Origin: Deltaproteobacteria bacterium
Lineage (GTDB): Bacteria > Desulfobacterota > Syntrophia > Syntrophales > UBA5619
Reading direction: 5' to 3'
NCBI GenBank assembly: GCA_021817825.1
Contig: JAKAFS010000043.1
Location: forward strand, 1 to 32,562
Length of the DNA: 32,562 nt
Position numbers and translations under genes: made by a program
Shown: positions 8,594 through 15,668 of the stretch, piece by piece
Layout of the letters: each line of letters starts with the position of its first letter
How positions within the stretch are numbered: the stretch's first letter is position 1
The notes under the pieces: generated by a model
Seen by the model: only the letters and a program-made list of their open reading frames with translations
Database searches by the model: none
Told to the model about the DNA's origin: nothing

Positions 8594-9265
8594 TTACGAG
8601 CCCGAAACTACAGTCACGTCTCCGTAGGCGATCTGGCCCTTTTCCGTGACCAGATAGGCGATGCCGTTGCTGTAGGTGACGCCCGTGACCGTCCCTGTCA
8701 CCGATGTAGAGGCCGAGATACTTCCGCCCGAGGAATCGGTGGCCGTAACCGTGAAGCTGTAGTTGCCGGCATCGACCTTGACGCCGCTGTCGTTCGTTCC
8801 GTCCCATGTGACCGATTGGACGCCTTCCGAGAGATTGTTGGCGGAAATGGTTTTGACGGTGTTCCCATCTTCATCACTGATCGTGACATTGACATTCGCG
8901 GCGTCTGATCCGAGGGTAAACATCAGGTTCGATGAACTTCCGGAGGAAAGGGTGATTTTACTGGTATCGGCCGTGACCGTCTTGCCGATGCAGGACATGG
9001 CGCTGGCATTGTTCGTCGAGGAAATGTAGTCAGACAGTGCGGCAAGATATTGGTTTGATTGGATGGATTGCTCAACTTGGGTGAGCGTTGCCATCTGGGA
9101 AGTCAATTCCGTGGAGGAAACGGGCTCCGTGGGATCCTGATTTTCCAGCTCTGCCAGAAACAGGGTTAGAAATTGGGTGGTCGAGGAACTGGAATCCGTC
9201 GTGCTGGTGGAACTCGCTTGATTGCTGACGCCGAGTAACGCTGAACTGATGGCTGAAGTGGTCAT
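8594..9265 (-). CDS. flgD: Flagellar hook-capping protein FlgD
   Basis: The ATG at 9263-9265 is chosen because AGGGAGGAG ends 3 bases before it; a longer in-frame start at 9301 adds 12 unlikely residues. The 223-residue protein has the FlgD N-terminal export and cap region (QFLTLFLAELENQDPTEPVS, then LTSQMATLTQVEQS). An Ig/tudor-like C-terminal part follows at about 120-220 (NVNVTISDEDGNTVKTISAN, then TWDGTNDSGVKVDAGNYSFT). FlgD caps the growing hook and is shed once FlgK is added. It is the first gene of the leftward hook operon. I see no convincing sigma-28 or sigma-54 promoter in the 150 bp upstream. Confidence 0.93.
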   Translation of the reverse strand: MTTSAISSALLGVSNQASSTSTTDSSSSTTQFLTLFLAELENQDPTEPVSSTELTSQMATLTQVEQSIQSNQYLAALSDYISSTNNASAMSCIGKTVTADTSKITLSSGSSSNLMFTLGSDAANVNVTISDEDGNTVKTISANNLSEGVQSVTWDGTNDSGVKVDAGNYSFTVTATDSSGGSISASTSVTGTVTGVTYSNGIAYLVTEKGQIAYGDVTVVSGS

Positions 9266-9444
9266 ACTCTCCTCCCTAACCGTTGATAAGTGACGCGTCA
9301 TCCAGTCGGCTTATGGGGCCAGCCGTTTTCGGGCAGTGGTCCACAGCAGTCCTTACGCGCGCAGTGTAAGAACCTTGTTCCCTGTGGACGCACTATTGAG
9401 TGATGACGCCGTGTTTAATCGGTGGAGACGGTCTGAGAGATGGC

Positions 9445-9472
9445 TTGACAACACACAGGAATGGTCTATAAC
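9445..9472 (+). promoter_or_regulatory. Sigma-70-type promoter in gene-poor region
   Basis: TTGACA (9445-9450), a 16-base spacer and TATAAC (9467-9472) give a near-consensus promoter. No protein-like frame follows. A strong hairpin lies about 35 bases after the expected start of transcription. Confidence 0.5.
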
Positions 9473-9478
9473 TAAAAC

Positions 9479-9560
9479 ACGGGTGTGCGCTGTATGCCAC
9501 TCGTACCGCAAGGCCAGACACCTGGACCGCCAAGTCTCGTGTTTGGCCTTGCCTCTTTAG
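9479..9560 (+). ncRNA. Candidate small RNA with terminal hairpin
   Basis: Transcription from the promoter at 9445-9472 would begin near 9479. GCAAGGCCAGACAC (9508-9521) pairs with GTGTTTGGCCTTGC (9539-9552) over 14 positions with a single G-U pair; CTCTTTAG follows. This could be an 80-nt structured RNA. The T-run is short, so termination there is uncertain, and no known RNA family was recognised. The hairpin could instead be the end of an inactive mobile element. Confidence 0.3.
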
Positions 9561-10104
9561 AAGTCTCCCCTGTTCGATACCCCTTTTCTCAACTCCTCCT
9601 TCCGCGATCGCCTTTTTAATCCGGTCACGACCGTTCGTTGTCCGACTATACAGCAAGCCACACGCCAGATTTGGCCGCCGCCTCCGGCAGTTCTGCATGA
9701 TGCCGTTTTATTAAATGTCCAGAGGCAGCGGCTTGGCCGGCGTGGCTCGTCACTATTCTGGAGGTACCGCTGACCGGGTGAATTCCCGTTTTTCTTGCGA
9801 TTCATACTTTTCAATAGATGTCGTGCAGGTTGATGAGACCGCACAGGGAGCGTCATTAGTTTGCGGCTCAATATTAATTTATTGTAATGATTCAGAGGAG
9901 CCGTCTGACCGGGAGAGGGGACGTAAGCTGCCTTTGCGGAGGGGGAAATCGTGCAATTTTTTCCACCCCGCATGGTAAAAAATACCGACTGCCGCAATCC
10001 TTCTGCGACCGCCTTGCCCACAAGCCTTTTTCATCCTCACTGGAGCGGTTCAGTAACCTCTGCGAACAGTCCCGGAGGACTCTCGCATACCCCTTCGCAA
10101 TTGT

Positions 10105-10284
10105 TCATTGTCCGAACTCAGGCGTGGAGACGACGGTCTTCTGTTTCGGCGTGCCGGTATTCTTGAACACCCTGTGTTTCAAGCCCTGTAGCAGGTCTTC
10201 CACGTAGGTAAAGCCTCCGGTTTCTACAGAAGACGCTTCATATGAGCACGATCCGGTTTTTGAAATCCGCTGCTGTTCACTCAA
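10105..10284 (-). CDS. Possible short ORF or gene remnant, unknown
   Basis: A TTG at 10282-10284 opens a 59-residue frame ending in TGA at 10105-10107. Its middle (GGFTYVEDLLQGLKHRVFKN) looks like real protein, with an amphipathic helix, and codon use is reasonable. The ribosome binding site is weak (GGAAtgagc). It could be the last exonic remnant of a larger lost gene or a small protein upstream of flgD. No family is recognised. Confidence 0.2.
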   Translation of the reverse strand: MSEQQRISKTGSCSYEASSVETGGFTYVEDLLQGLKHRVFKNTGTPKQKTVVSTPEFGQ

Positions 10285-10298
10285 AGCTCATTCCATAG

Positions 10299-10406
10299 AT
10301 CGGCAAAATGATCGGCAAAAATAATTGCAATAAATTTAATAAGTTTTTAATATGCAGAGTAATTAAAGATTTTTATCGATTTTAAAATCGGCAAATATAT
10401 CGGCAA
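10299..10406. repeat. Two pairs of ATCGGCAA direct repeats with 12-bp spacing
   Basis: ATCGGCAA begins at 10299, 10311, 10387 and 10399, so each pair is spaced exactly 12 bp and the pairs lie 88 bp apart. The DNA between is AT-rich. The second pair ends 14 bp before the ATG of the truncated Fic gene. This looks like a cooperative operator or iteron-type site, probably the old control region of the Fic module. Confidence 0.5.
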
Positions 10407-10420
10407 TTGAAGGCAAGAAC

Positions 10421-10849
10421 ATGGACTCTCAAATTCATCGCATGGCGCCACTCCTGCCCGAAGAGGCGGATGAACTTCAAGACCACGCCCTGGAGGTGAT
10501 CCAGAAATCCGCCGAGCTCGGCACCCGGCAGCATCCTGTGACGCTCAACACGCTTCGGGAACTGCTCAGAATCATAAATAGCTACTATTCCAATCTGAGC
10601 GAGGGTCATCACACGCACCCTTACGACATCGTTCGCGCCATGCAGAAAGAATATGATTCCGAACCGGCCAAACGCAATCTTCAGATGGAAAGTGTTGCCC
10701 ATATCACCGTCCAGCGGAAAATGGAGAAGAAGCTGCGGGAAAAACCAGAAGTCAATGTGACCGGCCGGGAATTTCTCTGTGACCTCCACCGTGAGTTTTC
10801 CCGGCAGCTGCCGGAGGCCTTTCGGGTTGTGAAGAATCCGTCCGGGTAA
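10421..10849 (+). pseudogene. Truncated Fic protein (N-terminal part only)
   Basis: 142 residues that match the N-terminal part of Fic/DOC-family adenylyltransferases of the kind that carry an inhibitory helix. The motif SNLSEG fits the (S/T)xxxE(G/N) inhibitory signature, in the context ELLRIINSYYSNLSEGHHTH. The following RNLQMESVAHITVQRKMEKK and FLCDLHREFSRQLPEAFR lead up to the catalytic domain. The frame stops at TAA 10847-10849, and no HPFxDGNGR AMP-transfer motif exists downstream, where unrelated sequence begins. Intact relatives are more than twice as long. The remnant cannot adenylylate targets; whether it is still translated as a stand-alone protein is unknown. Confidence 0.85.
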
Positions 10850-11332
10850 ACGCCTGAGCGGATACGCCTCAATCGGGTACAAGGCGAAGGCGGAAATTGT
10901 TTCCGGTAGCTCCACAGACATCATTTTCGACATCGTGACCTTCCTGCCGGTTTACCGGAATGACATGCTGAGCGCTGCGTGGAAAATCCTGATCGTCAGC
11001 CCCTTTGTTACGAAAAGGCGTGTATCTCAAATGCTCCCCTTCCTGGTCGCCGCGCAGGAGCGAAATGTCAAGGCGGTTGTCGTCACGAAACCGGCATCCG
11101 ATTTTCGGGAAAAAGACCGGACATCTCTGGAAGAAACGTTGTCCTATTCCACGCCGCTGGTATCAATGTGGTGTTCAAATCGACCTTTCATCAGAAATTT
11201 GCGATCTTCGATCAGAAACTCGTTTGGTATGGGAGCATCAACCTCTTGAGTTTCGGCCGTTCGGAAGAGAGTATCATGCGGCTGTAGAATCCGGGCATCG
11301 CCGATGAACTGCTCGGGAGCATCCAAAAGTGA
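10850..11332 (+). pseudogene. Broken C-terminal fragment of a PLD-domain protein (helicase-type)
   Basis: Directly after the Fic remnant, a frame that includes GTG at 10935 encodes AAWKILIVSPFVTKRRVSQM and VKAVVVTKPASDFREKDRTS. Near 11140-11150 the match moves to another frame, giving AGINVVFKSTFHQKFAIFDQ and KLVWYGSINLLSFGRSEESI. In that frame a TAG interrupts at about 11284, before NPGIADELLGSIQK and the final TGA (11330-11332). HQKFAIFDQKLVWYGSIN is the HxK-type phospholipase D-like signature found at the C-terminus of some superfamily II helicase/nuclease proteins of defence loci. One frameshift, one nonsense codon and a missing N-terminus make it a pseudogene. It converges on hipA. Confidence 0.8.
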
Positions 11333-11369
11333 ATGTTTCGCTTGGGTGCCAGTTCTAATCGACGGCTGA

Positions 11370-12620
11370 TCAGACCGCCTTTGCCCTTTGCGCGACGACC
11401 GCGAGGATCTTGTCGAGGATCGGGCTTTTGCCATAGGCCTTCTGAAAATCAGCGGCCAGCGTCTGCGCCGCAGGCCCGAGCGCCGCGGCCATGTCCTGTA
11501 GGGTCTTCAAGACCAGCCGGGGCTTGATGGCGATCGCTTCGGCGAACCGCTCCCAGTGCTTCTGCTGGATCCAGGTGGGCCGGTTCTCCCCGCCGATCCT
11601 CATGGCCTGTTTCTCCGCCAGACCCGGATAGACCTGGGTGCAGAGGAGATCGTAAAAGGGGGCCAGCCGCGGCCCTTGGTCCGCAAAGAGCATGGCCAGG
11701 TTCTTGGCATGGGCGTCGGCGTTGCCGATCAGGCCATTGAAGATCGTCCAGCGCAACAGGGCCATGCGGTCGGCGGCGGGCCGGATGCTCTTTTCCTGCA
11801 AGAGGGCAAAGCATTGCGGCAACGTGGGCCCGCCTTCACTTTCGTATTTCTGGTCGGGCAGGAATCCCAGGGCCTGGCAGAAGTCCTCCTGATGGAGGCG
11901 CACCAGGCTGCCCTCCTGATTCCGGGCGCGGTCATAACGGCTGATGACGAAGAGCCGGTCAAGGCCCTGGCGGATCGTCACCGTGGGCGTCGGCAGCCCC
12001 AGCCTCTGGGCGAGCTGCATGCAGAAGGCCTCGTTTCCCACAGTGTCTTCCAGATCCCTGATGGGCGGCTTCAGGATGTGGCTGCTCGGCGCGTTTCCCG
12101 AGGCGATGAAGATCCGGTCCGCGTCCATGCAGATGGGGAGCTTGTATTGCGCGCCGGCCAGGGAAAGGCGCATCCCTTCCTCCCCGGCCATAAGCGGTCT
12201 GCGGGGAAGGTCGATGACGATCCGGTACAGCTCCTCCTCGTCGATCTCCCGATAGCCGGGTTTCGCCGCAGGCGGCTCTCCGGCGGGCAGCACGGACACG
12301 GCCCCAGCGCATTCCCCGCCGATGCGGTTCAACATGGCGAAGTCGTTGTCCGCGGAGATCCGCAGGCGCTGCGCGATGACCCGCTTGATCTCCTGCTCCG
12401 GCAGGAGGTTGGAAAAAAAGGGCCGGGCCAGATCGTCGGGATAGGGTTCCGCCTGCAAGGGGAGGCGTAGCGATAGAGGGACCGCGCCTGGACGGTCGAT
12501 CCAGGCCGCATCGTATTGGAAGACGAAGCGCCGCTTTTCATCGAGCCAGAGCCGGCCGATCTTCTCCCCCTGGAGATAGACGTCGAGGCCCGGGAGGTCT
12601 TGGTCGGCAGTGCTATTCAT
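11370..12620 (-). CDS. hipA: HipA-type serine/threonine kinase toxin
   Basis: The ATG at 12618-12620 overlaps the hipB stop by 8 bp and has AAGGAAG 7 bases upstream; it gives 416 residues. Kinase features are in the expected order: the loop MRLSLAGAQYKLPI (about 150-163), lysine in HILKPP (184), FVISRYDR (225-231), LHQEDFCQALG, the catalytic loop NGLIGNADAHAKNLAM with Asp302, and the metal-binding FYDLL (Asp324). HipA toxins phosphorylate aminoacyl-tRNA synthetases or other targets and cause growth arrest and persistence until counteracted by HipB. All catalytic residues are present, so the toxin is probably active. It is cotranscribed and translationally coupled with hipB. The target is not predictable here. 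Confidence 0.93.
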   Translation of the reverse strand: MNSTADQDLPGLDVYLQGEKIGRLWLDEKRRFVFQYDAAWIDRPGAVPLSLRLPLQAEPYPDDLARPFFSNLLPEQEIKRVIAQRLRISADNDFAMLNRIGGECAGAVSVLPAGEPPAAKPGYREIDEEELYRIVIDLPRRPLMAGEEGMRLSLAGAQYKLPICMDADRIFIASGNAPSSHILKPPIRDLEDTVGNEAFCMQLAQRLGLPTPTVTIRQGLDRLFVISRYDRARNQEGSLVRLHQEDFCQALGFLPDQKYESEGGPTLPQCFALLQEKSIRPAADRMALLRWTIFNGLIGNADAHAKNLAMLFADQGPRLAPFYDLLCTQVYPGLAEKQAMRIGGENRPTWIQQKHWERFAEAIAIKPRLVLKTLQDMAAALGPAAQTLAADFQKAYGKSPILDKILAVVAQRAKAV

Positions 12621-12843
12621 TCGGCCACTTCCTTGCGGCAATGGTCATGTCGAGCCCCAGGGCCGTCAGGACCTTGAGGACCTTTCCCACCTGTACGGTC
12701 TCTTTGCCGTTTTCCAGATCGGACAGGAACCGATACCCGACCCCGCACAGGGCTGCGGCATCGGCCAGGGTCAGCCCGTCTTCCTTGCGCTTTTTCCTCA
12801 CCGCCAAGCCGATATCCGCCGCTGTCGCCACCTTATTTTTCAA
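12613..12843 (-). CDS. hipB: HipB-type antitoxin, XRE/Cro DNA-binding protein
   Basis: 76 residues from a TTG at 12841-12843, with AGGAGG 5 bases upstream. The helix-turn-helix is GLTLADAAALCGVGYRFLSD, followed by LENGKETVQVGKVLKVLTAL, typical of XRE-type HipB. The protein neutralises HipA and represses its own operon. Upstream lie a TTGACT-17-TATTAT promoter and three matching palindromes, the first of which lies between the -10 box and the start codon. This is close to the arrangement known for hipBA. The C-terminal tail WPNE runs into the hipA start. Confidence 0.93.
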   Translation of the reverse strand: MKNKVATAADIGLAVRKKRKEDGLTLADAAALCGVGYRFLSDLENGKETVQVGKVLKVLTALGLDMTIAARKWPNE

Positions 12844-12856
12844 TGAATCCTCCTTG

Positions 12857-12972
12857 ATTCCCTTTCGGGAATAATAGCCGCTCAGGCAGGAGGAGTCAAG
12901 GGGAATATTACCGATAGGGAATAATTTACTTGAGACAAGTCTTTTTGAGCATAAAAATTACCGTTCGGGAAT
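12857..12972. repeat. Three HipB operator palindromes at exact 50-bp intervals
   Basis: 16-bp sites of form ATTMCC-N4-GGGAAT start at 12857, 12907 and 12957. The first is a perfect inverted repeat (ATTCCCTTTCGGGAAT). The other two have ATTACC in the left arm and differ only in the spacer (GATA, GTTC). The first overlaps the -10 region of the hipBA promoter. The outer sites lie upstream of the -35 box. Confidence 0.75.
12871..12899 (-). promoter_or_regulatory. hipBA promoter
   Basis: On the minus strand TTGACT (12894-12899), a 17-base spacer and TATTAT (12871-12876) lie 28 bp before the hipB start codon. The -10 box overlaps the first operator palindrome, so a bound repressor would block RNA polymerase. 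Confidence 0.8.
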
Positions 12973-13025
12973 AAACGGCGAGAAGAAGGCTGAAAGTCTC
13001 CCGCCGCTCCCCAGGAAAAGGCCGC

Positions 13026-13277
13026 TCAGAGTTTAAAAATATCAGGAAAAGGAGAGTTAGAGTCTACTAAAGCAGATATTTTTAAACTTACCGTTTGACA
13101 CCTCCAGCGGCAGCTCAATCTGCCGGTCCATGCGGGCGACAAGTCCGCGCTCGCAACGGCTGCATGACCATAGAGTTCCACCAGCGCCCTTGACAGAACG
13201 AGGTCCTGTTCGACCTGGGCGTCCGTCGGCCAGGGGACGCGAGCCCGCCAGGCGGTGATCTGTGCTCGGGGAATCAA
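13026..13277 (-). pseudogene. Truncated AbiEii-type toxin gene
   Basis: A TTG at 13275-13277 overlaps the TGA of the upstream antitoxin remnant (TTGA), the normal coupling of such pairs. The first 36 or so residues (MIPRAQITAWRARVPWPTDA, then VEQDLVLSRALVELYG) match the N-terminus of AbiEii nucleotidyltransferase toxins. The following GG-TAL and D-x-D nucleotidyltransferase motifs are absent. The rest of this 83-residue frame is not family-like. An alternative frame reads VARMDRQIELPLEVSNGKFK, which may be the tail of a different gene fused by deletion. The gene is non-functional. Confidence 0.7.
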
Positions 13278-14012
13278 AATTCCACCTCCACCGTTTCGTT
13301 AGGGATGACCCGCCACCGCGGATCGCTGGGGGTGTTACCTTTCTCCTGACCCGGTGCGAGCAGGATGGGGCGGTAGCGCCGGGTCTTCAATCGCTCCGCC
13401 AGCGGGTCCGCGAGACGCTTCTCGCCGAGTTTCTCCAGCATATAGCCCAGCGCTGCACATCCGAGACGGCGTACAGGTCCGCAAGTCCTGCCAGCGCCTC
13501 CGGGGCAATCTTTTCGGCCAGTTCGCCAAGGACGCTGGCAATGTTGCCGATATGTCCTGCCGCAGGGGCGAAACGGACGAGATCGAAGGCGGTCGCCTCC
13601 GGGGTGGAAACCCGCATCGAGCCGGTCTCGGTTTGGATATCGACCACCGACGCCTGTTCGACATGGCGTCCCATATGGAACCCGATCCGGACCCGCCCCG
13701 CCTGCACCGATCGAGTCGGGCGGTCGGTGACGACTTGAAAAAGCATCGGCTGCTGGTGGGCGGCGCCGTGGATCGCCGCCGCGCTCAGAATGCCTAAATA
13801 GTAGGGTTGCCCAAGGAACCGCATCAGGTCATGAATGAACCAGCTTGCCGGCGGGGGCTGGCGATCCGACCCTTCTGCTTGAGTCTCCGTAAGGCCGCCT
13901 CCAGCGCGATGGCCGAGCGCTGATCGGCATCTATCGCTTCGGTCAAGGTGAAGGTATAGCGACCCTTGGCCTGGAGTGCGTCCACAAAAGCGGTTATTGA
14001 GGTGAGCATCAC
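13274..14012 (-). pseudogene. Frameshifted AbiEi-type antitoxin gene
   Basis: Three frames together restore a recognisable AbiEi-family antitoxin. From ATG 14010-14012: LTSITAFVDALQAKGRYTFT and ALRRLKQKGRIASPRR, the winged-helix N-terminus. Then a short deletion and shift near 13840, after which come SWFIHDLMRFLGQPYYLGIL, AAIHGAAHQQPMLFQVVTDR and MRVSTPEATAFDLVRFAPAA. Then one missing base near 13450, after which come LGYMLEKLGEKRLADPLAER and WRVIPNETVEVEF, ending at TGA 13274-13276. The two lesions prevent production of the antitoxin, and the toxin gene next to it is also lost. This is a different AbiEi subfamily from the intact one at 15665-16471. Confidence 0.8.
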
Positions 14013-14101
14013 AAAGTTCCTTCATCCATTTCGTTTGCGAAAACCAACAGATAATATCAGCTTTTGCAAGTGAAATGGATGGAGCGCCCCCTTACTGACC
14101 T

Positions 14102-14169
14102 TCCGGTGCTCATGGCGGCACCGGAGATAAATATGGTCTGCCTATCGTGTCTATAGCGTCTATAGACGC
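14102..14169. promoter_or_regulatory. Paired palindromes upstream of the decayed AbiE locus
   Basis: TCCGGTGC/GCACCGGA (14102-14109 and 14118-14125) is a perfect 8-bp hairpin. GCGTCTATAGACGC (14156-14169) is a perfect 14-bp palindrome. Both lie 90-160 bp upstream of the broken antitoxin start. They could be old operators for that locus or part of the insertion boundary; neither resembles the operators of the intact AbiE pair. Confidence 0.35.
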
Positions 14170-14172
14170 CCT

Positions 14173-14425
14173 GTTCTTAGACTTTTGCTTTTATCAGCTT
14201 CTACCATGCCTTCAAAAAAGGAGGCGCACATGGAAAGGGCAGGAGAGAACAGGGGCGGCAGGACAGGACATCGCCGAGATGCACAAGGCTGGATCAGTCA
14301 CAAATCAGTCACAGTCCAAAAAAAGAAGGGTCACAAGCCCTTCTCAGACTTGTAACCCTTTGATCTCATTGGTGCCGGAGGTCGGAATCGAACCGACACT
14401 TTCGCAAGGAAATGGGGATTTTTGA
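14173..14425. repeat. Direct repeat, left copy: C11-peptidase start, terminator, tRNA-Leu 3' half
   Basis: This block matches 16681-17076 in order and orientation. It starts with GTTCTTAGACTTTT, followed by a strong ribosome binding site and ATG (14230-14232), the ACATCGCCGAGATG segment, the hairpin AAGGGTCACAAG/CTTGTAACCCTT (14326-14360) with its A-run, and the 3' half of tRNA-Leu. It is about 130 bp shorter than the right copy because most of the peptidase fragment is deleted. The pair brackets the intact AbiE locus. Confidence 0.85.
14370..14425 (-). pseudogene. tRNA-Leu 3' fragment (attachment-site-like)
   Basis: From CCA (14370-14372) up through the T arm and variable arm to the anticodon region, the minus strand is almost identical to the intact tRNA-Leu at 17021-17110. 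The match is perfect over 14370-14412 and then weakens near the anticodon stem. A copy covering just the 3' half is what tyrosine-recombinase integration into a tRNA gene leaves behind. No integrase gene is seen between this fragment and the intact tRNA. Confidence 0.75.
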
Positions 14426-14699
14426 GACCAAAAAACTAATAATATCAAGCCATTGATCTCGTGTTTGATTTCCCGTAAGATGTCAAAAAAAGGGGTCTAA
14501 ACGGTTTCTACCTGTTCCTGCCTGCTTCCGTCTCTTCCGAGACGTTTCTCTGAATTCCATCACAAATTAGTCACGGGAAAAGTGCGCCCTCATCACGAGA
14601 TAGCGCGTTCCCCGCGGCGGTCCCTGGCGCCTCTAAAAATGATGTTGCAGCTGCACGGCGTGTCCTGGGAGGACACAAAATGCGGCCGGAACATGATCT

Positions 14700-15668
14700 T
14701 CAGCGGCCTTTCTTGTGGCCTCTCACATTCACGGCCTTCCATTCGAGAAGCGGATGGCGCCGGATGCGGTCCTGCAACACCTCATCGCCGGTCAGCAGCT
14801 CAGGGACGATTTCACCCTTATCCAGTATCCTGTCGAGAAATTCCTGCTCCGGCGCAGTAAAGGGTAGCAGGCCAGCGAGCAGATTGCGGCAATCCTCGAC
14901 TAGGCCTTTGCCGAAACGATCCTTCCGGATCTCAGCGCTCCCTGCGGTCCTTAGCGTGGGGATGAGCTTCTGTTCCAGGTCGGCGGTATCGACATCCACA
15001 TCCGTCAGTGCAATGGTCCGCCAATCCTTGCGGCTCATGGCGCCGTAGACCACAAAGGCCAGGCGCAGCCGCTCCGGATCGAGGCCGCCCATCCGGAAGA
15101 GATTGCTGCAATCGAACAGATCCCGCGCCTGCCGCCGCGAAAGCAGCGCCGAGAGTTTGCCTGCTGAAAGCTCATGGACGTCCACCACCGGGATGCCGGC
15201 AGCCTGCCAGATCCCGACCGGCCGTGAATCGATCTGCTGCACCGGCCAAAGCGGAATGCGGAACATGAAATTGAGATCCACCTCCAGGTTGCCGCCCTGG
15301 CCAGCGGCGCTGGGATAGCGGAGCTGCCATTTGCCGCCTGCATGCTCCGTCGGCACGCGCCGGACTGCATATCCCTCCCGGGCAAAGACCGCCTGTAGGG
15401 CCTCCTCGACCTTGGGCCGCTCCAGGAGCATCGTTTCCCGGTCCGCCGCACCCACGTAATTGAGATCGATGTCCACCGAAAGGCGGGGAACAGCAAAGAT
15501 GAAGATGTTCAGGGCCGTCCCGCCCTTGAGGACCAGCTTGTCCTTCAGGAAGGGATGGCTGCGGATCGCATCGAGCAATTGGAGCAGCAGGGCGACCTTT
15601 TCCAGCATGTCCGGGCGAAAGCCGGTGGCTTCCGCTTGGGCGGCGAGCGTTTCAGGGGAGATCTTCAT
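14700..15668 (-). CDS. AbiEii-family nucleotidyltransferase toxin (type IV TA)
   Basis: 322 residues. The nucleotidyltransferase core is clear: KLVLKGGTALNIFIF (the GG motif), then RLSVDIDLNYVGAADR (catalytic D-x-D), a third acidic strand NLEVDLNFMFRIPL, and ELSAGKLSALLSRRQARDLF, where the lysine and the following D are conserved. AbiEii toxins use nucleotides, probably GTP or CTP, to block growth and give abortive phage infection. The antitoxin does not bind the toxin directly (type IV). The start ATG overlaps the antitoxin stop by 4 bp. All motif residues are present, so activity is likely. The C-terminal RGHKKGR tail is basic. Confidence 0.88.
   Translation of the reverse strand: MKISPETLAAQAEATGFRPDMLEKVALLLQLLDAIRSHPFLKDKLVLKGGTALNIFIFAVPRLSVDIDLNYVGAADRETMLLERPKVEEALQAVFAREGYAVRRVPTEHAGGKWQLRYPSAAGQGGNLEVDLNFMFRIPLWPVQQIDSRPVGIWQAAGIPVVDVHELSAGKLSALLSRRQARDLFDCSNLFRMGGLDPERLRLAFVVYGAMSRKDWRTIALTDVDVDTADLEQKLIPTLRTAGSAEIRKDRFGKGLVEDCRNLLAGLLPFTAPEQEFLDRILDKGEIVPELLTGDEVLQDRIRRHPLLEWKAVNVRGHKKGR

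Larger units (their letters stand above)
9266..10420. other. Gene-poor 1.15-kb segment between flgD and the Fic remnant
   Basis: No open frame here looks protein-like, apart from a possible short one ending at 10105. It contains a promoter-hairpin pair (9445-9552), a 5-bp inverted CTTAC/GTAAG pair near 9353-9371, and an AT-rich stretch with ATCGGCAA repeats at 10299-10406. The sequence TTCCACCCCGCATG at 9961-9974 also occurs at 264-277, on the right arm of the hairpin after flagellin. The segment marks the border between the flagellar operon and the accessory DNA and probably holds unrecognisable decayed genes. Confidence 0.5.

Noticed and set aside
9557..10021. 154-codon minus-strand frame in the gene-poor segment
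   Set aside because: No family features, no ribosome binding site, and composition of random sequence.
11556..12470. 304-codon plus-strand frame opposite hipA
   Set aside because: hipA on the other strand has all kinase motifs; this frame is low-complexity and lacks a ribosome binding site.
12857..12972. CRISPR-like reading of the evenly spaced repeats
   Set aside because: Only three 16-bp palindromes, AT-rich intervals that contain a promoter, and no cas genes; operators explain them.
14541..14590. TCACAAATTAGTCAC as possible end of an integrase gene near the tRNA fragment
   Set aside because: The motif recurs near 14298 and, in part, near 16948, but the adjoining frames are closed by stops and show no tyrosine-recombinase motifs.
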